DNA of 64,000 bases from Bacteroidota bacterium (GTDB lineage: Bacteria > Bacteroidota > Bacteroidia > Bacteroidales > WCHB1-69), in assembly GCA_029570835.1 (NCBI GenBank), contig JAKPTX010000117.1:18514-82513 (forward strand), written 5' to 3'. Position numbers and translations under genes: made by a program. The notes under the pieces are model-generated. The model worked only from the letters and a program-made list of their open reading frames with translations, was not told the origin of the DNA and made no database searches. Positions 32,405 through 42,353 of the stretch are shown here, in pieces; positions within the stretch are counted from its first letter, which is position 1, and every line of letters starts with the position of its first letter.

Positions 32405-33672
32405 TTTTGTAAATTTATAGTTGTAGTTCCAATTAATTTATCGTAAGAAGTTCCCTCTTCTCTCAAGTAAACTAACACAGTATACATATTCTGCGTTTGC
32501 CAATGAGAACCCTCAATATAAGTTTCATCAATTATCGTTGACCCCTTGGGAACATACACATATTGATAATTATAAAAACCCTGTTTCAAATATAGTGCTG
32601 TTTCCCAATAATGGGTATCCGGATTATAAATTAATTTTGCATCAGGATCTAAATTCCAATCAGTCAACTCTCCAAAAACATAAACATCTCCCTTTGAAAA
32701 ATCATAATCTGACTTTAAGGAAAAATAAGTTAACACATAATCCTCCGTATTTTCACCTTTAAAATCAAGATTTTTCCAATAGCATGCTCCTTGCAATGTC
32801 GGATCTGTTTCGTAAACTCCAAAAGGTCGTGCAATATCCTCCATCACATAGGCTTGATTGATCCTATCTCTGAAGTTAATAGATACAATTCGATCTGATA
32901 AATTGCGTAAAGTACGAATATCAAATCTCCTAAATTCCGATCCTCCGGAAAAGAGTGTTTTATTCAGCTGTTCATACTGAAAGCTAAACTCTCCGGGTTT
33001 CAGAGAACGGTAAGTCAAACCCATAATTGCATTATCCCATCTGCCGTTTTGCACGATGGTGGCATGTAAATAAAGGGCCGGATTTCTAATAATATAATTC
33101 CCGGAATAAACAATAAAATCGACCTGCTGTTTGGTCTCTTTATAATTTACATCCGTGGCAGCTTCCACACGTGCCGATATACCTACTGTGGAAGGTTCCA
33201 CCACCATAATACGACGTGTTAACACCGGATGATTGATGTCAGTATCATACACGACTAATAAATAGTTCCCCGACTTGGTAATTCGCAACAAATCTGTTGG
33301 AAAAATTAATTCATAATGAGTATAATGTTGGATTGTGTTAAACGAAAAAGTATAATTTACAACCTCATCCTCCATAAAACCATCCAAATACTCTATAGGA
33401 TTAAGAGCGGAGTATTGCCAATCATGGGTACAGTGAATAAGGGTATATTTTAGGTAGCGATCATATTGTTCTAAATCATCAAAAACCAATTTCAACTTTT
33501 CATTACTATTGAGCGTAATGATCGGCAATCCAAATTGTACATCCTGGTTGGTAATTTTGACACTGAATATATCCTGATCAAAGATTTGATTCACGGGATC
33601 AAAAAGGTATGTTTGTTGTGCCGAAACAAACAGAGGAATGATCCAGATTAAAAAAAATATCCGGTATTTCAT
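32401..33672 (-). CDS. Type IX secretion system plug protein (DUF5103)
   Basis: A 423-aa exported protein starting at MKYRIFFLIWIIPLFVSAQQ; the signal ends at SAQ. The DUF5103 signature is clear: YLFDPVNQIFDQDIFSVKI, LKLVFDDLEQYDRYLKYTLIHCTHDWQYSAL and the later FGELTDWNLDPDAKL. The family is the Plug that seals the SprA translocon pore of the T9SS. The start is supported by the -7 box at 33691. Other T9SS genes are not here, but the C10 protease at 38951 has a T9SS sorting domain. Confidence 0.88.
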   Translation of the reverse strand: MKYRIFFLIWIIPLFVSAQQTYLFDPVNQIFDQDIFSVKITNQDVQFGLPIITLNSNEKLKLVFDDLEQYDRYLKYTLIHCTHDWQYSALNPIEYLDGFMEDEVVNYTFSFNTIQHYTHYELIFPTDLLRITKSGNYLLVVYDTDINHPVLTRRIMVVEPSTVGISARVEAATDVNYKETKQQVDFIVYSGNYIIRNPALYLHATIVQNGRWDNAIMGLTYRSLKPGEFSFQYEQLNKTLFSGGSEFRRFDIRTLRNLSDRIVSINFRDRINQAYVMEDIARPFGVYETDPTLQGACYWKNLDFKGENTEDYVLTYFSLKSDYDFSKGDVYVFGELTDWNLDPDAKLIYNPDTHYWETALYLKQGFYNYQYVYVPKGSTIIDETYIEGSHWQTQNMYTVLVYLREEGTSYDKLIGTTTINLQK

Positions 33673-33690
33673 AATAAGCACTTTAACCCG

Positions 33691-33698
33691 CAAATATA
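33691..33698 (-). promoter_or_regulatory. Putative -7 box of the plug/ROK operon
   Basis: CAAATATA on the plus strand reads TATATTTG on the minus strand, 19 bases before the plug ATG. Confidence 0.6.
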
Positions 33699-33735
33699 CT
33701 GAATTAACCTAATACAATCGGAACTTTTTAAAAAA

Positions 33736-34500
33736 TTATTGACACAAAACAAAAAGATCGTCTCTTTCATTCAAACAGAGTACCGGTACTCCTTCCGAAT
33801 TTCCAATAATTTTAGATTCTTTGGGTCCGAATAGCCAATCAATCAAACCGAAAAATCGAGTCATTATAATCAAAGTAACTCCTGCTCCCTCTCGCATCGC
33901 ATAAGAAACCGACTCCTGATCTATATGCATCGAAGCCTGTTGAGGTTCAATGGTGTAATCTACCTCCAAATTCATAAAGAGTTTCTCAATAAAACTAAGA
34001 TTATTGTCCACCTTCTTCTGCGTAACCTCCTCCTTATGTTGAGTGTGGATTACTCGAATCTCCGCTTTAATATCCTGTTTTTTATAAAAGCGAACAAAAT
34101 AACTCGCCCACATTGCCTTCTCTTTTGCTTGTCTATCCACATCCACAGGAAGAATCACCTTTTGATACCCTGTAGGAAGAGGAAGAGCCTCTCCAACAAC
34201 CAATACTGGAATTCGGGATCCCCTGATAAAATAGATTCCCTTTTTTACTGTGAAAAAACTTTGTACCCTACCTTTTATTCTCTTGGTTGGATCTGAAATC
34301 CCCATCACAAAAAGAATCACATTTTGTGCTTCAGCGTATATATAAAGTTGCTCCGGAAGAAATCGTTTGTCCATCATGATCACTTCCATCTCAGATTGAA
34401 ACAGTTGCGCCATCAATTGACCATGCTCCCGGGCAGCTGTTCCTGCTAAAGAATGATCCGACAATACCAATATTTTTGTTTTTTTAACCTCTTCTTTCAT
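33736..34500 (-). CDS. Universal stress protein-like (two-half UspA)
   Basis: A 254-aa cytoplasmic protein. The first half ends with GIYFIRGSRIPVLVVGEA and the second begins KVILPVDVDRQAKEKAMWAS and ends GVTLIIMTRFFGLIDWLFG ... GNSEGVPVLCL, the usual UspA C-terminal strand. The ATP motif GxxGx9GS is degenerate, as G and S appear but not in the canonical spacing. Starts 4 bp downstream of tsaB, likely co-transcribed. Role unknown. Confidence 0.75.
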   Translation of the reverse strand: MKEEVKKTKILVLSDHSLAGTAAREHGQLMAQLFQSEMEVIMMDKRFLPEQLYIYAEAQNVILFVMGISDPTKRIKGRVQSFFTVKKGIYFIRGSRIPVLVVGEALPLPTGYQKVILPVDVDRQAKEKAMWASYFVRFYKKQDIKAEIRVIHTQHKEEVTQKKVDNNLSFIEKLFMNLEVDYTIEPQQASMHIDQESVSYAMREGAGVTLIIMTRFFGLIDWLFGPKESKIIGNSEGVPVLCLNERDDLFVLCQ

Positions 34501-34503
34501 AAT

Positions 34504-35217
34504 TTAATCGGAATAAAGTCCCTTAACGGTTGATTTTACTGGAATATAATCTTTCAAATAGAATGGTTCAAAATAGGCAGTATCTTCAAACTCTTGTTTT
34601 CGATATTTTTCCAAAACAGGCTGAATCATATTTTGGGCAGATAGGGTGGCATCCGAAAAGAGAGCGTTAGTGTTCCTTTTCATCAACGATTTAAATTTAG
34701 CACTCCCATTACCACAAAATAGAATCGCTTCTTTTTCCAGAAATTCCCGAAATGAGTTCTCATCCAAAACTTCTGAGTGTATCTCATTAAGTCGGACTCC
34801 ATTCCAGTCATAAAGCGTGGTATAAACCTCCATCCTTCTGGCATCAATCATAGGAGCGATCCGGTATTGATCCGGAGTAGCAACACTCTTTTTTGCACCC
34901 AAAGCAATATTTAAGAGCGTGGAGATTGCAATCACCGGTATCTCCATTGCATACGCCAATCCTTTCACTGTGGAAACCCCGATTCGAAGTCCGGTATAAG
35001 ACCCCGGACCGATACTTACTGCTACGGCATCCAGGTCGGATGTTTTGAGTTGATTCCTTTCCAACACCTCATTAATCAACTGCATCAATTTTTCTGCATG
35101 AGAAAAACTTTGGTCATAATCAATCACTTGAAGAAGACGATCTCCCCGGGATAAAGCAACAGAACAAACCTCAGTAGCAGTTTCTACATGTAAAATAAGT
35201 GGATTATTTTTTATCAT
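34504..35217 (-). CDS. tsaB: tRNA threonylcarbamoyladenosine biosynthesis protein TsaB
   Basis: Scaffold partner of TsaD in making t6A37. I start at MIKNNPLILHVETATEVCSVAL; the longer track ORF would overlap the upstream membrane gene. Characteristic motifs are SHAEKLMQLINEVL, AVSIGPGSYTGLRIGVSTVKGLAYA and PMIDARRMEVYT. At 237 aa it is full length. Located between the nucleoside-recognition and Usp-like genes. Confidence 0.94.
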   Translation of the reverse strand: MIKNNPLILHVETATEVCSVALSRGDRLLQVIDYDQSFSHAEKLMQLINEVLERNQLKTSDLDAVAVSIGPGSYTGLRIGVSTVKGLAYAMEIPVIAISTLLNIALGAKKSVATPDQYRIAPMIDARRMEVYTTLYDWNGVRLNEIHSEVLDENSFREFLEKEAILFCGNGSAKFKSLMKRNTNALFSDATLSAQNMIQPVLEKYRKQEFEDTAYFEPFYLKDYIPVKSTVKGLYSD

Positions 35218-35237
35218 TTGAGTTCCATTTAAAAAAA

Positions 35238-36179
35238 TTAAGCATAAAACCATCTACTCATGGTTTCTTCTTTCCAGTTTCGGGTCAACGCCACAAAGAT
35301 ATAAGTAATTATGAAAGCATAGATCAATCTGAAGATAAAAACACCGGAATAGTGAGCTCCAATAGAAATCATCAACAGGGAATCCTCAATCAAACTATGA
35401 CAGAGCGACATCAACAGTAAAGCATTAAAGAGATCTCTTTTATTGAGTTGACTTTGCTCTACTTCATTGATAATCAGGGCACCTCCATACGCTAATCCCA
35501 TTGTCATTCCCAACACAGTGATAGGTATCAGTTCCTGAGAGATTCCCAACCATTTCAAAATAGGAGAAAAGAGCTTATTAATAAACCGAATCAAACCACT
35601 TCTTTTCAAGAGATCCAGCAGGATTATGAGCAGCACGATAATAATGAAAATCAGCAAATAATTTCTTAATTCCCCGATGAACCATCCCCCCCAAGATTGA
35701 TTCTTATCTTGCATAACAATCTGAGTAACATTTTCTGGAGAATAATCCAACCAACCACCCATTCGATAGATATGATATATCAACACTCCTCCCAGCAAGG
35801 CAAAGAGAAAACGAGCTAAAAAAAGGGCATACACTTTCCCTCCTGATTTTCGGGTAACCCCTAGCTCAATAGGGAGTGCATGAGCGATCAGAATCACTGT
35901 TGACAAAGTTGTAATTTGCGCTACTGTCAGCGTAGGAGCAATCGCAAAATAGGCAATCAGACCGGCATAAATATTCCCCAACATGGCAGAAGCCCATACA
36001 AGCCCCATCTCTCCGGGAAGTCCCATCCAGCCCATCAGGGGTGCCAAAGCATCTCCGATATGGTTAATCATACCCGTTTCTTGCAATATTTTCACTACAA
36101 TAGAAACAGGAATCATGATTTTAAATATCTTCAATGCACTCTTCCAACCTTGTGCCAACCATGTATACAACAATTTCAT
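35238..36179 (-). CDS. Nucleoside recognition (Gate) domain membrane protein, SpmA/SpmB-like
   Basis: A 313-aa protein with eight or so predicted helices arranged as two Gate-domain halves: KIMIPVSIVVKILQETGMI ... GLPGEMGLVWASAMLGNIYAGLIAYF, then LISQELIPITVLGMTMGLAYGGALII with NEVEQSQ. It resembles a fusion of spore maturation proteins A and B, found in many non-sporulating bacteria; substrate unknown. It heads a minus-strand operon with tsaB and the Usp-like gene and diverges from recG. Confidence 0.85.
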   Translation of the reverse strand: MKLLYTWLAQGWKSALKIFKIMIPVSIVVKILQETGMINHIGDALAPLMGWMGLPGEMGLVWASAMLGNIYAGLIAYFAIAPTLTVAQITTLSTVILIAHALPIELGVTRKSGGKVYALFLARFLFALLGGVLIYHIYRMGGWLDYSPENVTQIVMQDKNQSWGGWFIGELRNYLLIFIIIVLLIILLDLLKRSGLIRFINKLFSPILKWLGISQELIPITVLGMTMGLAYGGALIINEVEQSQLNKRDLFNALLLMSLCHSLIEDSLLMISIGAHYSGVFIFRLIYAFIITYIFVALTRNWKEETMSRWFYA

Positions 36180-36202
36180 CTGAAAAGATCTAAAATAGTT
36201 GG

Positions 36203-36231
36203 CAAAAATACATGATTTTTTCCTATATTTG
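36203..36231. promoter_or_regulatory. Divergent -7 boxes for recG and the Gate-domain gene
   Basis: CAAAAATA at 36203-36210 reads TATTTTTG on the minus strand toward 36179; TATATTTG at 36224-36231 faces recG. Their positions require the recG start at 36253, not the upstream track start. Confidence 0.7.
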
Positions 36232-36252
36232 CCATCTCAACCAAATATTACT

Positions 36253-38361
36253 ATGCAACCTCAACTGCTTGATACTCCCATTGAATTTCTGAAAGGTGTA
36301 GGACCCAAAAAGGCACAACTTTTTAAAAAAGAGTTTGAAATCTACACTTTTGAGGATCTGCTTCATTATTACCCATATCGCCACATAGACAAATCCCAAA
36401 TGCACCTAATCAAAGATATCGTTAGTGAAGGTGCATACATTCAATTAAGAGGAAAAGTAGTCTCCTTTGAAATTTTAGGTGAACGGTACAGTAAAAGATT
36501 AGTTGCTCAATTTCAGGATCAGAGTGGAAGAATTGATTTAGTTTGGTTTAACTCCATCAAGTGGATTGAGGATCTGTTGAAACGCAAACACGAATTTATT
36601 GTTTTTGGACGACCTACCCTATTTAATGGACGTTGGAATATTACTCATCCGGAATTGGATGACCCTATGAATCAGTCTCAATCAACGGTTTCAGTTGCTT
36701 TTCAACCGCTCTATAATAGTAGTGAAAAATCAAAAAAGGGGGGATTAGATTCCCGCGCTATATCCAAACTGATGGTTACGCTACTCAATAACATTAAAGG
36801 TACTGTACAGGAGCGGCTAAGTCCACAATTGATCTCAAAATATAAACTTCTCCCTATTGAGGAAGCATTAGAAAATATCCACTACCCAAAAAATAACGAA
36901 TTATTATCGCAAGCCAAACTGAGAATTAAATTTGATGAACTTTTCTTCACCCAACTGAAAATGCTCAAAATCAAGGTTGAAAATTCAATAAAAAATAAAG
37001 GTTTTTTATTCCCTATTGTTGGGGAAACTTTTCATGATTATTATAAAAATCACCTCCCTTTTGAGTTAACCAATGCCCAAAAAAGAGTGATTAAAGAGAT
37101 TCATGCTGACCTTAAAAGCGGTAAACAGATGAATCGCTTATTGCAAGGTGATGTTGGGAGCGGCAAAACAATCACCGCATTAATGATAATGTTGATTGCT
37201 AAAGATAACGGATTCCAATCCTGCATGATGGCACCTACTGAAATTCTGGCAACACAACATTATGAATCACTTAAACGCTTGCTGAAAGAGACCAAAGTCA
37301 GTGTCGGTTTTCTATCCGGTTCCACTAAAGAGAGTGAACGAAAAGTGTTGTTGGAACAACTCTCTACAGGAGCAATAGATATCATAGTTGGAACCCATGC
37401 CCTCATTGAAGATCGGGTACAATTTTCTAACTTAGGCCTGGTTATAATCGATGAACAACATCGTTTTGGGGTTGAACAGCGAGCCAAATTGTGGAAAAAA
37501 AATGTTATCTTTCCACATGTACTGGTGATGACAGCCACTCCTATTCCAAGAACTTTAGCAATGACTGTATATGGAGACCTGGACCTGTCAGTAATCGATG
37601 AACTCCCTAAAGGACGGAAACCAATCATTACAAAACTTTTGTTTGAAAAGGATCGATTGGCACTTATCGGATTTATCAGACAACAGATTCATTTGGGACG
37701 ACAAGTGTTTGTTGTTTACCCACTTATTGAAGAATCTGAAAAGATGGATCTTTTCGACCTGATGGCCGGTTATGAAGTAATGAGCCACCACTTCCCCTAC
37801 CCGGAGTATGGTGTCGGAATTGTACATGGTAAGATGAAAGCAGAAGATAAAGATGGGGGAATGCAAAACTTTATTGAGAAAAGAACACATATCCTATTGT
37901 CCACTACTGTTATTGAGGTTGGAATTGACATTCCCAACGCTTCTGTTATGGTAATTGAAAATGCAGAAAGGTTTGGTCTCTCTCAATTGCACCAACTCCG
38001 AGGACGTGTAGGGAGAGGGGCTGAACAATCATATTGTATCTTGATGGGGGGACAAAAGATAAGTAAAGAGGGTAGAGAGCGATTACGCGCTATGGTAGAG
38101 ACTCAAGATGGCTTTGAGATCGCCAATATAGACCTGAAATTAAGGGGTCCGGGGGAATTGGAAGGTACCAAACAGAGTGGTATTTTGGATTTTAAACTGG
38201 CAGATATTGTAAAAGACGAAAAATTGGTCGCATTTACCCGCAATCTGGCTAAAAAACTGTTAGAACAGGATCCCGAACTGAAAAAAATAGAACACGAACC
38301 GATCAAACAATATCTGGATCGGATCATTAATAAAAATCAACATTGGAGCAAAATTAGTTAA
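36253..38361 (+). CDS. recG: ATP-dependent DNA helicase RecG
   Basis: Remodels stalled replication forks and Holliday junctions. I start at MQPQLLDTPIEFLKGVGPKKA; the track's 18 extra residues lie across the promoter. The wedge/OB region precedes the helicase: GDVGSGKTITALMIM (motif I), APTEILATQH, VGTHALIEDRVQF, IIDEQHRFGVEQR (DEQH), MTATPIPRTLAM (III), VVYPLIEESE and ILLSTTVIEVGIDIPNA with the GRVGRG arginine finger region. 702 aa, full length. rlmH follows after 3 bp. Confidence 0.96.
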   Translation: MQPQLLDTPIEFLKGVGPKKAQLFKKEFEIYTFEDLLHYYPYRHIDKSQMHLIKDIVSEGAYIQLRGKVVSFEILGERYSKRLVAQFQDQSGRIDLVWFNSIKWIEDLLKRKHEFIVFGRPTLFNGRWNITHPELDDPMNQSQSTVSVAFQPLYNSSEKSKKGGLDSRAISKLMVTLLNNIKGTVQERLSPQLISKYKLLPIEEALENIHYPKNNELLSQAKLRIKFDELFFTQLKMLKIKVENSIKNKGFLFPIVGETFHDYYKNHLPFELTNAQKRVIKEIHADLKSGKQMNRLLQGDVGSGKTITALMIMLIAKDNGFQSCMMAPTEILATQHYESLKRLLKETKVSVGFLSGSTKESERKVLLEQLSTGAIDIIVGTHALIEDRVQFSNLGLVIIDEQHRFGVEQRAKLWKKNVIFPHVLVMTATPIPRTLAMTVYGDLDLSVIDELPKGRKPIITKLLFEKDRLALIGFIRQQIHLGRQVFVVYPLIEESEKMDLFDLMAGYEVMSHHFPYPEYGVGIVHGKMKAEDKDGGMQNFIEKRTHILLSTTVIEVGIDIPNASVMVIENAERFGLSQLHQLRGRVGRGAEQSYCILMGGQKISKEGRERLRAMVETQDGFEIANIDLKLRGPGELEGTKQSGILDFKLADIVKDEKLVAFTRNLAKKLLEQDPELKKIEHEPIKQYLDRIINKNQHWSKIS

Positions 38362-38364
38362 AGC

Positions 38365-38838
38365 ATGAAAATCAAATTGATTTGTATCGGGAAAAAAGAG
38401 GCTGATTTATTTCAGGAAGCAATCCAATTTTATCAAAAAAAACTTGAATATTACTGTACTTTTGAATCCATTACAATACCCTACCTAAAAAATGCTCAAT
38501 CCCTATCTGTAGAAGAACAAAAAAAAAGAGAGGGTGAACTATTGTTAAGTAAAATGAATCCCGGAGATCATGTAATCCTTCTAGATGAACAAGGGAAAGA
38601 ATATGATTCCGTTGCTTTTTCTGAAGCAGTACAACAGTGGCTCAACAGAGGAATTAAAACTCTAATTTTCGTCATTGGAGGCGCCTATGGATTCTCCGAT
38701 GAGATCTATCATCGAGGCAATAAAAAGCTCTCTTTATCTAAAATGACCTTCACCCATTTGATGACTCGATTAATATTTATTGAACAATTATATCGCGCAT
38801 TTACTATCATAAATCATGAACCTTATCACCACAAGTAA
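38365..38838 (+). CDS. rlmH: 23S rRNA pseudouridine-1915 N3-methyltransferase
   Basis: Small SPOUT methyltransferase acting on the 70S ribosome. LDEQGKEYDS, FVIGGAYGFSDEI (AdoMet knot), SLSKMTFTHLMTRLIFIEQLYRAF and the terminal EPYHHK are diagnostic. 157 aa, full length. Likely co-transcribed with recG. Confidence 0.96.
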   Translation: MKIKLICIGKKEADLFQEAIQFYQKKLEYYCTFESITIPYLKNAQSLSVEEQKKREGELLLSKMNPGDHVILLDEQGKEYDSVAFSEAVQQWLNRGIKTLIFVIGGAYGFSDEIYHRGNKKLSLSKMTFTHLMTRLIFIEQLYRAFTIINHEPYHHK

Positions 38839-38904
38839 TCTATAAATCAGGTAATCAATGAGTTAAAAATTTTAAAAAATATCCTTTTGTTCCGATTTTT
38901 TTAT

Positions 38905-38912
38905 TATTTTTG
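38905..38912 (+). promoter_or_regulatory. Putative -7 box of the C10 protease gene
   Basis: TATTTTTG, 38 bases before the ATG. The nearest TTG upstream is closer (15 bases) than usual. Confidence 0.5.
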
Positions 38913-38950
38913 TGGGGTTGTATTGAAATTAAAAATCAAAAAATAAATTT

Positions 38951-41191
38951 ATGAAAAAATCTATTCTTTTATTCGTTTTGATGACGGTAGTAACGTTTGC
39001 TTTTGCAACTCCTGTTATTCCTGTTGAAGACGCAAAACTGATTTCAAAAAACTTTATAACTGAAATCTCAGGTAACTCAAATTTTCAATTATCAGATTTT
39101 GCATTAGTTCATACTGAAACTGATGAAAATGGGGAAAGTTTATACTACTGTTTTCAAATCCGTGACAATGGATTCATTATGATCTCTGCAACTTCATTAG
39201 CACATCCTATTTTAGGATTCTCTTTTGAAGAAAATTTCACAGATAATGATAAGAGCAACTATTTTATGTTGAAACACCGTGATCAACTTTCTTTCTTAAA
39301 AAAGAATCCCGGCCAAGCTAAAAATCACTCTGCCGCTTGGAGTCGTTATAACACTACTTCCTTTGTACCTAATCAATCTAAAAATGGTAGTGTAGGTGTT
39401 GAGCCATTGCTCACAACAACTTGGAGTCAAGAAAAGTATTACAACGCCTATTGTCCTTTTGATTCAAGACCTAGTCAAACAGGAACTTCGGCTTCCCGTG
39501 ATTACAGAGCTTATAATGGCTGCGTTGCTGTAAACTTAACCAACCTGATGTTCTTTCACAGATGGCCTGCTACCGGAAGTGGTGGTATATCTTATATTCC
39601 TGTAGATTATAACGTTGATCCTCCTCACGTTTATCCACGTCAAACTGTGAACTTTGGACAAAACTCATACAATTACGACGTAATGTATGAAGGTAGACTC
39701 GAAAGTTATGTTAATGAACTCGCCAAATTGTTCTATCATGCCGGAGTTTCTGTAAATATGTCTTACGGGAATGAAGGTTCCGGATCTAACTCTTTGGAAG
39801 CAGTTAACGCATTGAAAACGAACTGGAAAATGAATCAATTTTTATTTAACTTGAGAGAATCTGACTTGAGTGAAAATGCATTCATTGACTCTATGATTAC
39901 ACAACTTGATAAAAATCTTCCTCTCTATTTTTCGGCTACAGTTGGTGGAGAAGATGGACACGCATTTATGATTGATGGCTATATGAATATTGACTCAACA
40001 ACAACCTATTTCCACTGTAACTTTGGTTGGGGAGGAAGCAAAAATGGATATTACCTATTCAATAACCTTGACGGATACAATGCCGATGAAAGTATCTTGA
40101 TGAATGTTATACCCAATACCGATGATATCGACGTACTCAAACCTCTAACTTCTAATGATACTATCACTGCCACTTTAGGAACCATTTCTGATGGATCAGG
40201 TGCATACAAATATCAACCAAACACAGAACGTTCTTGGTTATTTAATACACCAAATGCAACTAGATATACCTTCAATTTTTCAAAAATCAAAACTGAAGCC
40301 AATGGTGATATCATCACTATTTACAATGGACCTACTATAGCTTCAGGAGTTAAAGCTCAATTTAGCGGTAACTATTTAATGAAAGCAACCAATGATCCCT
40401 ATGGTGCAATTCAAAGTGTGTTTCCAGGTACTCCACTTCCAGGACCTGTTGTTGTTAACAGTTCTTCAGTCCTAGTTACTTTTACATCTAACAGTAATGA
40501 TATTACTGACTATGGATTTGTAATGAACTATAAAGCAACAACTTCAAATGTTCCTGAAATGTGCGCTAGTGTAACTATTATTCCAGGAACAGAAGTTATT
40601 GGTATAATTAGTGATAAGAATCTTAGTGCTGATGATAATTTAAACTATGCAGCTGACAAAGAATGTCAATTTATTGGTAGACTTTTTAACTACGTGGATG
40701 GCTTTGCCATGGCTTTTACAAAGTTTGATCTTTTGGAAGGAGACTATGTTGATGTATGGGATATTTCAAACCAAAATATTCCAGAATTGGTTAAACGCTT
40801 CGACATAAACAATATGCCTAATGGTCCTTTCAATGTTAGCGCCCGTAAATTCCAGGTTAACTTCGTTTCTGACAACTGGAGACAAGGAACAGGTTTCAAA
40901 TTACAATATTATGCTATCCTCGGAGTTAACAATAATAGCGGACTTGACAATGTAGCTGTTTATCCTAATCCGACTTCAGGTAATATCAATATTGCTATTT
41001 CTACCGACTTAAATGAAACTATGCAATTCCAAATCTTTGATATGACCGGTAAAATGATCTCTTCAGAGAGTGCTGAAGTTTCAGGTGACTACGTTTACAC
41101 CACTTCAACAAATCATTTAGCCACAGGAATCTATATGGTTCATATTAATACATCTAAAGGTAAGAGCGTTCACAAATTTATCGTTGAATAA
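38951..41191 (+). CDS. Secreted C10-family (streptopain-like) cysteine protease with T9SS sorting domain
   Basis: A 746-aa exported protease. After a signal ending TFAFA comes an inhibitory propeptide-like region (Spi-type, LISKNFITEISGN ... GFIMISATSLAHPILGFSFEENF). The catalytic domain has the Cys in AYNGCVAVNLTNLMFFHRWP and the His in GEDGHAFMIDGY, then FHCNFGWGGSKNGYY. Two CUB-like beta domains follow (TFNFSKIKTEANGDIITIYNG and AFTKFDLLEGDYVDVWD). The last ~75 residues, VYPNPTSGNINIAIS ... LATGIYMVHINTSKGKSVHKFIVE, are a type A T9SS sorting domain. Relatives include prtT of Porphyromonas and interpain A. Monocistronic, with its own terminator. Confidence 0.92.
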   Translation: MKKSILLFVLMTVVTFAFATPVIPVEDAKLISKNFITEISGNSNFQLSDFALVHTETDENGESLYYCFQIRDNGFIMISATSLAHPILGFSFEENFTDNDKSNYFMLKHRDQLSFLKKNPGQAKNHSAAWSRYNTTSFVPNQSKNGSVGVEPLLTTTWSQEKYYNAYCPFDSRPSQTGTSASRDYRAYNGCVAVNLTNLMFFHRWPATGSGGISYIPVDYNVDPPHVYPRQTVNFGQNSYNYDVMYEGRLESYVNELAKLFYHAGVSVNMSYGNEGSGSNSLEAVNALKTNWKMNQFLFNLRESDLSENAFIDSMITQLDKNLPLYFSATVGGEDGHAFMIDGYMNIDSTTTYFHCNFGWGGSKNGYYLFNNLDGYNADESILMNVIPNTDDIDVLKPLTSNDTITATLGTISDGSGAYKYQPNTERSWLFNTPNATRYTFNFSKIKTEANGDIITIYNGPTIASGVKAQFSGNYLMKATNDPYGAIQSVFPGTPLPGPVVVNSSSVLVTFTSNSNDITDYGFVMNYKATTSNVPEMCASVTIIPGTEVIGIISDKNLSADDNLNYAADKECQFIGRLFNYVDGFAMAFTKFDLLEGDYVDVWDISNQNIPELVKRFDINNMPNGPFNVSARKFQVNFVSDNWRQGTGFKLQYYAILGVNNNSGLDNVAVYPNPTSGNINIAISTDLNETMQFQIFDMTGKMISSESAEVSGDYVYTTSTNHLATGIYMVHINTSKGKSVHKFIVE

Positions 41192-41212
41192 TTTTTATCT
41201 TTGCATAGCATA

Positions 41213-41238
41213 AAGGCGGTTTGAACCGCCTTTTTTTA
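41213..41238 (+). terminator. Terminator after the C10 protease gene
   Basis: Stem AAAGGCGGT / ACCGCCTTT with a TTGA loop and a run of seven T. Confidence 0.93.
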
Positions 41239-41309
41239 TAAAAAATAAAATATAAAAATTTTGATAGCGTTTTCAATTTTATATAGATCAATCTAAAACT
41301 CTATGCCCT

Positions 41310-42353
41310 ATGAAAAAAATCTTAATTACAGGAGGTGCCGGATTTATTGGATCACATGTGGTACGTCTTTTTGTTCAAAAATACCCTTTCTACGAAATCT
41401 ATAACGTAGATAAACTAACTTATGCCGGGAACCTGGAGAACTTAAAAGATGTTGAAAAGGCGCCTAACTATCATTTTATTCAGGCTGATATCGTGGATTC
41501 TGACTTAATGCTGGAACTTTTTAAAAAATATCAATTTGATGGAGTCCTCCATCTGGCAGCTGAATCTCATGTGGATCGATCTATTGAAAGTCCTATGGAG
41601 TTTATCTATACTAATGTGGTTGGAACCGTTAACTTACTGAATTGCGCACGTGCAATCTGGAAAGATCAGTATCAGGGAAAACGTTTTTACCATATTTCCA
41701 CCGACGAGGTATACGGATCTTTATCTGAAGAGGGTTTATTCACAGAAACAACACCCTATGATCCACATAGTCCATACTCTGCATCAAAAGCTGCTTCAGA
41801 TCACTTCGTGAGAGCTTACCACGACACTTACGGTCTACCCGTAGTGATTTCCAACTGCTCCAATAATTATGGCCCCAATCAGTTTCCCGAAAAGTTGATC
41901 CCTCTCTTTATTCATAATATTAAAAACAATATTCCACTTCCGGTATATGGAAAAGGAATCAATGTGAGAGACTGGTTATATGTTGAAGATCATGCTAAAG
42001 CTATAGACCTGTTGTTTCACCAGGCTAAAGTGGGAGAAACCTACAATATCGGAGGAAATAATGAGTGGCGTAATATTGACCTCATCAAGCAATTGATTGC
42101 CATTATGGACCGCAAATTGGGCAGACCGGAAGGAACTTCTCTTTCACTCATCACTTATGTAACAGACAGAGCAGGACACGATTTACGCTATGCAATTGAT
42201 GCTTCCAAAATTAAAAATGATTTGGGATGGGAGCCTACCATACAGTTTATTGAAGGATTTGAAAAAACCATCGACTGGTACCTGGCAAATGAAGAGTGGC
42301 TGGATAATATTGTCTCCGGTGAATATAAAAATTACGTTCCATCTCATCCATGA
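41310..42353 (+). CDS. rfbB: dTDP-glucose 4,6-dehydratase
   Basis: Second step of dTDP-rhamnose synthesis. ILITGGAGFIGSHVVRLF binds NAD; STDEVYGSL and YSASKAASDHFVRAY give the catalytic T/D/E and YxxxK; NNYGPNQFPEKLIPLF and GKGINVRDWLYVEDH are RmlB-specific. 347 aa, full length. rfbA, C and D are not adjacent. Its stop overlaps the next start (ATGA). Confidence 0.95.
   Translation: MKKILITGGAGFIGSHVVRLFVQKYPFYEIYNVDKLTYAGNLENLKDVEKAPNYHFIQADIVDSDLMLELFKKYQFDGVLHLAAESHVDRSIESPMEFIYTNVVGTVNLLNCARAIWKDQYQGKRFYHISTDEVYGSLSEEGLFTETTPYDPHSPYSASKAASDHFVRAYHDTYGLPVVISNCSNNYGPNQFPEKLIPLFIHNIKNNIPLPVYGKGINVRDWLYVEDHAKAIDLLFHQAKVGETYNIGGNNEWRNIDLIKQLIAIMDRKLGRPEGTSLSLITYVTDRAGHDLRYAIDASKIKNDLGWEPTIQFIEGFEKTIDWYLANEEWLDNIVSGEYKNYVPSHP

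Noticed and set aside
36199-36252. Upstream in-frame extension of RecG in the ORF track
   Set aside because: It spans the -7 box and adds residues not found at the family N-terminus.
41197-41204. TATCTTTG box just before the C10 protease terminator
   Set aside because: It lies 9 bases ahead of a strong terminator hairpin with no gene to serve; probably chance in AT-rich DNA.
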